This document shows, piece after piece, positions 56,975-64,000 of a stretch of DNA of 64,000 bases; position 1 is the stretch's first letter; each line of letters begins with the position of its first letter. The notes under the pieces were generated by a model. It had not been told where the DNA came from, searched no databases, and saw nothing but the letters and a program-made list of their open reading frames with translations. The stretch is taken from the NCBI GenBank assembly GCA_947044405.1, contig CAMRHE010000323.1, positions 1,487,001 through 1,551,000 on the forward strand. Reading direction: 5' to 3'. Position numbers and translations under genes: made by a program. Source of the DNA: Leptodactylus fallax (Eukaryota; Chordata; Amphibia; Anura; Leptodactylidae).

Positions 56975-57350
56975 ATGTGGCATTATACTGTGTGTGGAGG
57001 CACTAAGGAGCATTATACTGTGGGTGGGGGCACTAAGGAGCATTATTGTGTGCGTGGGCACACTAAGGAGCATTATACTGTGTGTTGGGGCATTAAGGAG
57101 TATTGTACTGTGGGTGGAGGAATGAAGGAGCATTATATGATGGGTGGGGGCACTAAGGAGCATTATACTATTGGTGGGGGCCATAAGGAGCATTTTACTG
57201 TGGGTGGGGGCACTAAAGAGTATTATAAAGTGGATGAGGGCACTAAGGAGCATTATATTGTGGGTAGGGGCACTAAGCTTCATTATTGTGCCTCCAAGCA
57301 GGAGGCTCCTTAGTACCCCCCACAGTATAGTTTCCCGTTAGTGCCCCATA
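56975..57350. repeat. 30-bp minisatellite with an inverted end
   Basis: About eleven copies of GGCACTAAGGAGCATTATAC followed by TGTGGGTGGG. From 57304 the array ends in inverted units (GGCTCCTTAGTACCCCCCAC, AGTATAGTTTCCCGTTAGTG). Confidence 0.94.
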
Positions 57351-58190
57351 CATATTTAACATTAACAGCGACCTGGAGAAACCTTCATCTCCCTCCCTCT
57401 TCGCGAAATAAATCTCACAAGGTTCATCCATCTCTAATCCCAGTCTACTACTTTAAGTAACATGTAGGCATGAAGGAATCCAACGAAACCAAATAGTCAT
57501 TGGTTAAGACAATTGGTTTAACTTCTTTGTCAAGTTAGCTATTTTGTGTGTGTGAATTAATGTTTATGTACGTGTGTTTTTTGTATATGTCTGAATTTAG
57601 TATGCAGTATAGTCACAATCAACGGGGACGAGATGTCTACCAGCCAGTGTTGGAATGGCCCACAAGAGTATCAAAAGATCCACCGATGGGTCCAAGCTCT
57701 AAAATCATAATGGTCCAGCAGAAAACAACCAAATTTGATGGGTACTATGGTCTGTTTCCTAGAAGTTGCTGGAGGATGGGCCCCTAGAATAATTTTTCTG
57801 GTGGACCCAAGGAACCTCAGTTCGACACAAGACCCAAGACTGAAGGTCAACCGATGTCTGTCTCGTCACAGCAGTGAATGAAGAAGTGGCAGTATCACTT
57901 CTTTAACGGTACTAAGGCCTATGTCTTAGGGGTTGTTGGAGTGTGGGCCCAAGGAACATGAGTCCGATGCAGCTTCCAACCTGTTCTTCTCGTAACTACC
58001 ATCTAACTACGTTTTACAGTCTTAGTCTGAACCAGTAAGGAAATCCATAGAGTTTTTGATTAGTTTATCGACAGACAAATATAAAATGTTCTCTGACTTG
58101 CACTTTTGTTTTGACTAAAGTTTAGTGTTTTTCTCCCTAAAATTGCAAAGGTGTTACTTTCCCTAAGCAGTTTTATTTCATTTCTTCCAG
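57351..58190 (+). other. Non-coding upstream of the SAMD12 exon
   Basis: It starts with a family J end fragment (AAGGTTCATCCATCTCTAAT near 57418). 57550-58150 is otherwise unrecognised. A polypyrimidine tract at 58167-58190 (TTTTATTTCATTTCTTCCAG) precedes the exon. Confidence 0.5.
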
Positions 58191-58357
58191 CTATTCATTG
58201 CAATCGGAACTCCAATAATATCGACCACCCTGCCAGTACGGACAACATCAACCTGAACCTCAAGGGGGAACACGCTGACTCACCCTCCGTTAAGGACACT
58301 TCAAAAGTTCCAGAGCCCAAAGGGACACCCAAGAAACTGCAGACAGATGCACCCAAG
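58191..58357 (+). CDS. samd12: SAMD12 coding exon (N-terminal, before the SAM domain)
   Basis: A 167-bp exon with acceptor TTTCTTCCAG and donor AAG|GTAATA. It begins in phase 1, so the first codon is split with the previous exon, and it ends on a complete codon. The product has IHCNRN, NIDHPASTDNINLNLKGEH, KVPEPKGTPKKLQTDAPK, lining up with human SAMD12 (LHCGLN, IDHPAHAEGIKLQIEGE, KVPDQKGTPKRLQAE). SAMD12 is a small sterile-alpha-motif protein of unclear biochemical role; the SAM domain is encoded downstream and no such exon is seen before the window ends. The human gene has only a few codons upstream of this exon; the matching frog exon 1 was not recognised. The order and orientation after TNFRSF11B agree with human 8q24. 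Confidence 0.87.
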
Positions 58358-58814
58358 GTAATAAGAAGCCGGGGCCCAAGAGTGATGTTAAAGCAAATCA
58401 TTTAATTAGAGGAGAGTGTTTGTTCTGTAAACACGACAGGGCCGATGATTAGAATGCAAAGCGGAACGAGGAGTCCTGAGGTGAAAATAATTAGAGAAGA
58501 AAAATAGAGTGCGGTAGAGAATCAGGACTGAGAATGCCGGCTGAATGTCTAATCATTCTTTATTCACTGCTTGCTGTCTTACTTTGTCTTCTTGAATGTT
58601 GCATGTTACTTTAGAAGTCTACTTTTTAAAGAAGTTTCGCAAATCGGTAGTGGCGATGGTTGGGGAGATTCATTGCGGTACAGAACACAAAGTACTGTCT
58701 CTTCATTTATCAGAGGCCATGTGGGATGCTTGTCGGAAAGTTGTACATAGTTACATTCCTTTCATTGGAAAGGACTCGAAAGTAGAAAAAAAAAAAAAAA
58801 TTTTTTTTGAAGGT
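58358..58814 (+). other. samd12: SAMD12 intron, unique part
   Basis: The sequence following the donor is free of recognised repeats up to an A run at 58784-58800. No further exon is seen. Confidence 0.5.
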
Positions 58815-59132
58815 TTAAAGAGGAACTTTCAGGTACTCATTGATGTGCGGTATTATACTGTATATGCGGTATGCGCACTTGTGCTAGAAATATCGGTGCC
58901 GTTAATCCCTCTGTCAGAAGGGCGGGTCTTACAGCCTATCGCCTTCGCTGGCCTGTAAGGCCCGCCCCTTCTGACAGTGGGGAGATATCTGTGCCGAAAT
59001 TAATAGCACCAATATCTCCAGCACTGGGGCGCATACTGGGAAAGCTGACCATGCCCTTAATTCAGTGCACTGTCTGCATTCTAGCGATATATAATACCGC
59101 AAACTGATGAGAACGTGAAAGGTCCTCTTTAA
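58815..59132. mobile_element. TTAA foldback element
   Basis: 318 bp with TTAA at both ends: TTAAAGAGGAACTTTCAGGT against GTGAAAGGTCCTCTTTAA. GATGTGCGGTATTATACTGT mirrors the ATATATAATACCGCAAACTG stretch, and GTCAGAAGGGCGGGTCTTAC mirrors TAAGGCCCGCCCCTTCTGAC. A right-end fragment of the same family is at 51935-51988. It is non-coding. Confidence 0.88.
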
Positions 59133-59544
59133 AGGGATTCTATCCTTCCCCCATGCATATTTAACTGCCACCACTACATTCCAGAGCACAACAACCTACC
59201 TTTGTTATGTAAGTCACGTTTGCCGATTTGGAGAAGAACAGTTTTGAATTCTTATGCAAATTAGGCAATCAGTGCATTGGGGGTGGGGCTTCAGATCCCA
59301 GGAGCACTGCTTTTACCAGTCCTACCTTTACGATTTCCTGCTTGCACAGTGAGAATTGATCCTCCTACAGTAATGACATCACCCAACCTACTTGAGCAGC
59401 AAGAGCAGTGTTCCTGGAGCGGAAGGCCCGCCCCTAGTGCACCAACTGCCTCATTTGCATAAGAATTGTTTTCTCCAAATCTACAAAAGCGACATACTGT
59501 ATATCACAAAGGTATGTGGTTTATCACTGCAATGTGCTCTTTAA
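59129..59544. mobile_element. TTAA foldback element, abutting the previous one
   Basis: 416 bp from TTAAAGGGATTCTATCCTTC to CTGCAATGTGCTCTTTAA. CGATTTGGAGAAGAACAGTT mirrors the GAATTGTTTTCTCCAAATC stretch, and TTCTTATGCAAATTAGGCA mirrors TGCCTCATTTGCATAAGAA. GACATCACCCAACC lies in the loop. It shares its left TTAA with the right TTAA of the element at 58815-59132. Confidence 0.85.
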
Positions 59545-60028
59545 CACAGTGATGGCAGTTGGATATTTTTGGGGAAGGTGTTAGAATTTTTGTAACGGGA
59601 GTTTGTCACCAGAACAGTGCCCATCAGCCAATCAGCATTGTTAGCAACTCTTTTGGTGATGCTGATTGGTTCAGAACATCTCAACAGCCTACAATGCTCC
59701 GCCCTCTAAAAGTTCTTTTCAGCTGGATGACAGGCACAGCATACAGCACTGCCAGGCTAGTGTGTAATGAACGCTCTTTGCATCCACTAGTTCAACCCTG
59801 TTGTCTGAATTTAACTCTTTCCAGATATAATCCAGCGGGTCTTTAAACATGGTGTCTGCTCCACTCCTGTCTTGCACAGTGTAGACCCAACGGCAAAGCC
59901 CGCAGTCAGAACGGCCGGTTACATTGTCAGACGGGAGCAGGAGCCATTAGTACTATTCTATTACATGCTGCCAGGGGCACTGTGCGATAGAAGTGAAGGG
60001 ATTTTATGATACGCTGCAATATTGTAGT
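59545..60028. other. Non-coding, nothing certain
   Basis: CATCAGCCAATCAGCATTGT near 59631 mirrors GATGCTGATTGGTTCAGA near 59657, a short hairpin. A GGTCTTTAAACAT end occurs near 59838. No exon is recognised. Confidence 0.35.
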
Positions 60029-60036
60029 ATTGCGGT

Positions 60037-60547
60037 TAGAGATGAGCGGGCGAACCTCCCAAGATTCTTTTACTTTCGGGTCAAACAAGTTTGCAAAGAA
60101 TCGGAAGTCAATTTATTATAATCAGGAGTCTCATCAAATCCTAGAGTATAATAGGTGGAGGCCCAGGGGAGGTGTAAAAAATACACCCAGTGATGTCATG
60201 ATGCTAGCATGCCCATCTGACCGCTGTGACCCAATCACAGGCCTCAGTGGTGACCCAGGTGCATGACATCACCAAGAGAGTGTCAGACAACATGAAGAGG
60301 CCCAAGAGGTGAGGGAAGATGAGTATACTGTAAATGTTTTTTTTTTTTGTTTTTTTTCACATCCCCTAGGCCTCCACCTATTATTTACTGGAATCTGAAG
60401 AGACCTCAGAGTATAATAATTTACCGCAATGCATGTTGCAAGGCCATGAGACGAATCTCCAATTGTTTCAGTTTTGTTAAAAAAATCAAACAATTCGGGA
60501 TATTAGGGTTGAACCCGTTTCGTGACTAGGTGGTTCGTTTATCTCTA
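60037..60547. mobile_element. hAT-like foldback element, complete (family J)
   Basis: 511 bp with termini TAGAGATGAGCGGGCGAAC and GGTTCGTTTATCTCTA, flanked by ATTGCGGT (60029-60036) and ATTGCAGT (60548-60555), an 8-bp target duplication with one difference. That size is typical of hAT transposons. The inside is palindromic (AGAGTATAATAGGTGGAGGC against CCTCCACCTATTATTTACTG). It has no transposase and is non-autonomous. Confidence 0.85.
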
Positions 60548-61674
60548 ATTGCAGTACATTGTATGGGGGATCATATGGGAGTCTAAAAATCAAAGAATAA
60601 AAAAAATTCTAAAGTTTAAAAAAAAAAATGAAAAAAATTATAGTTAAAATCCCCTTTCCCTAGTACACATATAAATAAACCAAAATAAATATAACATATT
60701 AAGCATCCCAACATCTGAACTACAAAAATATTCATCCCATACAGTAAACACCATAGCGGGAATCATTCCAAATGACGTAAATGAAAACTACAACTTGCTC
60801 CGCAAGAAAATATGCCTTACACAGCCCCAAAAATGTTACAGGTGTCATTTGTCCTGCAAAAAATAAGCTCCCATATGGCTCTGTGAATGGGAAAAATAAA
60901 AAAATTAGGTTTTGGAAGGCAGGACTGAAAAATAAAAATGTAAAAATGAAAAATGGCTGCAGCAGGAAGGGGTTAATATTCCTATATTTTTGGACTGCGT
61001 TTTTTTTTTTTGTCTAGATTAAAGGGGTTTTCCTATAACACGTTTTATTTTTGTCTTGAAGCTTCCATCCCCTGAGTAGTGTACTTGTAAGTGTGAGGAT
61101 ATTGCTATGAAAATATCTTCTTATGCCGGTGAGGACACACTTGTGCGTGAGACTAAAAAATGTAAATTATGGCCAAAAAACCCCTTTAACATTATTACAT
61201 GAAAAAAATTAATTTTATAATCAAAAATTCACTAGATCAGTGAAGAGATTCGTAAAAGCCTGGTCTGAGTATGTTGAATACCGTCTTTAGTAACCCAGTC
61301 GCTTAACCTCAGAATTAGTATACTGCACACAGACTGAGCCCTGCTGTAGGTGTGTCAGTCATTGTGTTACTGTCATGCTCCTGTCCGTTATGTGCCTACT
61401 TGCGATAGAACATCGAGTAAGGAACATCCTCTTGACAACCCAAATGTACCTTGGGACCTGGGAAAGATAACTCTTAGAATTTCTTTCCATTCCCCTGAGA
61501 TTCAGCAGGTTAGTCCCAGATATCAGAAGCCTGAGACAGCCAGAGGTACAGTACGTTCTGACGTCTTTCGGAATGCAGAGGATACAGATAGACTTGAGTA
61601 CAATAGTGAAGTATTGGTGAGTTGTTTTTTTTTGTGCATTTTACTGTGGGGGCCACAATGAGGGGGCATCATTT
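60548..61674. other. SAMD12 intron, AT-rich
   Basis: 60590-60980 is A-rich. A TTAA-type pair may lie at 61020-61190 (TTAAAGGGGTTTTCCTATAA against GGCCAAAAAACCCCTTTAAC). No exon is recognised. Confidence 0.4.
61019..61190. mobile_element. Short TTAA foldback element
   Basis: TTAAAGGGGTTTTCCTATAA near 61020 mirrors ATGGCCAAAAAACCCCTTTA at 61170-61189, followed by A. The interior is about 130 bp with no coding capacity. Confidence 0.6.
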
Positions 61675-64000
61675 ATTTATTTATTTTTTAACTGTAATTT
61701 TTATTGAAAAAGTTTTTTAAAAGAAATACAAGGCAAATGTAAAGCAAATAATCTGTTACATCAGAGAAAACAACAACAGAAAGACTCAATTTGGGGGAAA
61801 ACAAAAAACATGACAAAGGAAAGAAACAATAAGGGGAGAAACAAAGTTGGGAGTCAGGCATCAGAGACCCTGTGTGGCACCGTAGGAATCCCAGTGGGAC
61901 AAAATTGCTTCAAATGCCTCTACCGTATGGTTGAGGGAGGCGGTCAAGTACTCCAGACTGCGGATGTCCTTCAGACGGGCTATCAATTCTGAGACTGCTG
62001 GGGGAAGAGCCTTTCTCCAATGGCGTGCTATAAGTGTTTTGGCCGCAGTACACAAGTAAAGGAATAATTTAGATGTATTTTTACCGAGACCTTTTGGCGG
62101 GAGATTAAGCAGATAAACCATGGGATCCAGGGGTATACCCTGGATGAAAAGAATGTAAGTCATCCTCTCAACCTCGAGCCAGAAAGGGCGAACTAAGGGG
62201 CATTCCCAAAAAACATGAAACAGTGTTCCAAGTGTTGCCCGGCATCGCCAGCAACTAGAAGAAATAGTGGGGTTAAGAGTATGTAATAAAGCTGGGGTAT
62301 GATACCAGTGCATAAGTATTTTGTATTGCGTTTCCCTAAACGTTAAACAGGAAGAGGATTTAGCTGCACGGGACCATATGACCTGCCACTGGCTGTGCGG
62401 AATATGGGTGCCCAGGGTTCCAGACCACCGGGTCATATATTTGTGGGCCACCGGGGTCTGCCCCCCCCTGAGAGGTCAAGAGCCTATAAATATTTGAAAT
62501 CAGGCCTCTAGTGGAGGTACCTGCCCGACACAGTCGTTCAAAAACTGTGGGGAGGGAGACCCGGGCGGACCCAAACTGGGAAACAACAAAATGGACTATT
62601 TGCTGATAATGGAACCACTCTGAGGTAGGCAAGTGCTGTATGGAAGTGAGGTAGTCGAAGGACCTGAGCTCCAAGGTCGACGGGTCCACCAAGTCTGCTA
62701 TGTGGAACAAACCCAGCCCACTCCAGGGCCTGACCATAGCGGCGGTGAGTCCGCTTGGCAGGAGTGGATTATATAAAAAGGAAATCATAGATGAGTGCGG
62801 AGCGGCCAATCGAAAGAGCTTAGAACAAGTATTCCAGATAGACCGGGTAAAGCCGATAGGGCCTAGCAGCGGAGTAGAGGGGTGGGGGGGGGAGGAGGAC
62901 CACAGATATGCATTGGGGTGAACAGGAGCTAGCCAAAGCTTCTCTATCTCCACCCATTTCGTGTGTGCTTGGGATGCCGCCCAAAACGGTATACTCCGCA
63001 AATGAGCAGCCCAGTAATAATGCAGCAGGTGTGGAGCCCCCAGTCCCCCGTCCGACTTACCCGCCAGCATCACTGATCGGGGAATGCGATGGCGTTTGCC
63101 ATTCCATATAAATTGGAAGATTGCTTTCTGTAGTGATTTCAGTTCGGACCTAGGGACTGCCACTGGGAGGGTTTCGAAGAAATAAAGAAGCTTGGGGAGG
63201 AGGGTCATCTTAACCGCAGTTATACGGCCTAGGAGAGAAATATGGAGAGGACGCCATTTATCTAGGAGAGAGCGGAGCTCATGAAACAGGTGAGGATAAT
63301 TGACTGAATACAGTGTATGGTATGAAGAGGATAAATGGACACCCAAATAACGTAATGAGTGGTCCCTCCACTGGAAAGCAAAATTAGTCTTAAGCAACTG
63401 CAAAGTCTCGCTTGGGATATTTAGAGGCAAGGCTTCCGTTTTACTAGGGTTAACCTTATAGCCCGATAGGACTCCATATTCCTTTAAAACTCGGAGAAGG
63501 TTCGGGAGGGAGGTATGGGGTTTAGTGAGGGTCAACAGGACATTGTCTGCGAATAAACTAATTTTAAATTCCCTATCCCTCACAAATACCCCGGTGATAT
63601 CTGAGGCAGATCTAATTTGGGCCGCCAGGGGTTCAATACACAATGCAAATATTAAAGGTGACAAGGGGCATCCCTGACGGGTTCCATTACGAATGGATAA
63701 AAGTTGGGAGGAAGCATTAGGTAGCTTGACCACTGCCGAGGGGCGGGAATAGAGAGCCCTTATGGCCGTGAGGAAGGCCCCCGAGAACCCATAACTCTCG
63801 AGGTTGGCTATCATAAATGACCAATCAAGGCGATCGAAGGCCTTCTCAGCGTCCAGACTTAAAAGCAAAGTGGGGGTGGAAGAACGGTTAGCTACATCAA
63901 TCAAGTCCACCGCCCTTCTAGTGTTATCCCCTCCCTGGCGACAGGGGACAAATCCCACCTGGTCCTTGTGGATGAGAGTCGGAAGCCAAAGGCCAAGCCT
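61675..64000 (-). mobile_element. L1-type LINE, copy 2, runs off the window
   Basis: Minus-strand element whose 3' tail is an AAAT repeat (61664-61685). Reverse transcriptase is open from the window edge to a frame break near 62461: QGGDNTRRAVDLIDVANR, LLSLDAEKAFDRLDWSFM, RNGTRQGCPLSPLIFALCIE. At 63542-63553 the catalytic box reads FADN rather than FADD. The C-terminal region continues in a second frame (61861-62451) with CWRCRATLGTLFHVFWEC, a CCHC-like motif, and KLFLYLCTAAKTLIARHWRK. The two frames meet at a run of eight C (62461-62468), suggesting one indel. Protein similarity to copy 1 is high. The upstream half lies outside the window. Confidence 0.94.

Noticed and set aside
1..64000. 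CRISPR array or bacterial-type system
   Set aside because: All tandem arrays lack unique spacers between constant repeats, and the genes have vertebrate exon-intron structure.

Overview
The window is vertebrate nuclear DNA, most likely from a frog or toad. It has two multi-exon genes with GT-AG introns, long introns, no operons, and dense short palindromic DNA transposons of a kind common in anurans, including T2/Kolobok-like elements with TTAAAGG ends. It also holds L1-type LINEs, Tc1 relics and many minisatellites. The species cannot be fixed from the sequence alone.

Two vertebrate genes are supported, both on the + strand. At 7.0-15.0 kb lie exons 2-5 and the 3' UTR of TNFRSF11B (osteoprotegerin, the secreted decoy receptor for RANKL). 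Exon 1 was not recognised. Exon 2 carries a one-base deletion in an A run, and the predicted C-terminus lacks the cysteine that human OPG uses to dimerise. At 58.19-58.36 kb is one coding exon of SAMD12, homologous to the human N-terminus just upstream of the SAM domain. TNFRSF11B followed by SAMD12 in the same orientation is the arrangement on human 8q24, so the locus is syntenic and 14.5-58.2 kb is intergenic or SAMD12 5' sequence. The two genes are not known to work together.

Layout: 0-7 kb upstream or intron 1 sequence with foldback elements; 7-15 kb TNFRSF11B, with a 1.45-kb 35-bp minisatellite in intron 3 and a 63-bp minisatellite in intron 4; 15-24 kb intergenic with a 0.7-kb CTAT tetranucleotide array; 24-25 kb a dead Tc1 transposon; 26-31 kb foldback elements; 31.4-34.4 kb a degenerate minisatellite into which a 2.2-kb TTAA-flanked foldback element has inserted, its two arms carrying 6 and about 31 copies of one 49-bp repeat in opposite orientation; 35-43 kb simple repeats and an inverted duplication; 43-45.7 kb a 5'-truncated L1-type LINE on the minus strand; 47-57 kb several arrays of related 30-bp and 46-bp units; 58 kb the SAMD12 exon; 58.8-60.5 kb three well-delimited foldback transposons; 61.7-64 kb a second, better preserved LINE on the minus strand that runs off the window.

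I found no RNA gene, CRISPR array or intact autonomous transposon. The most unusual structural theme is minisatellite arrays that end in an inverted copy of their own unit, which suggests that they grew from the arms of foldback transposons.
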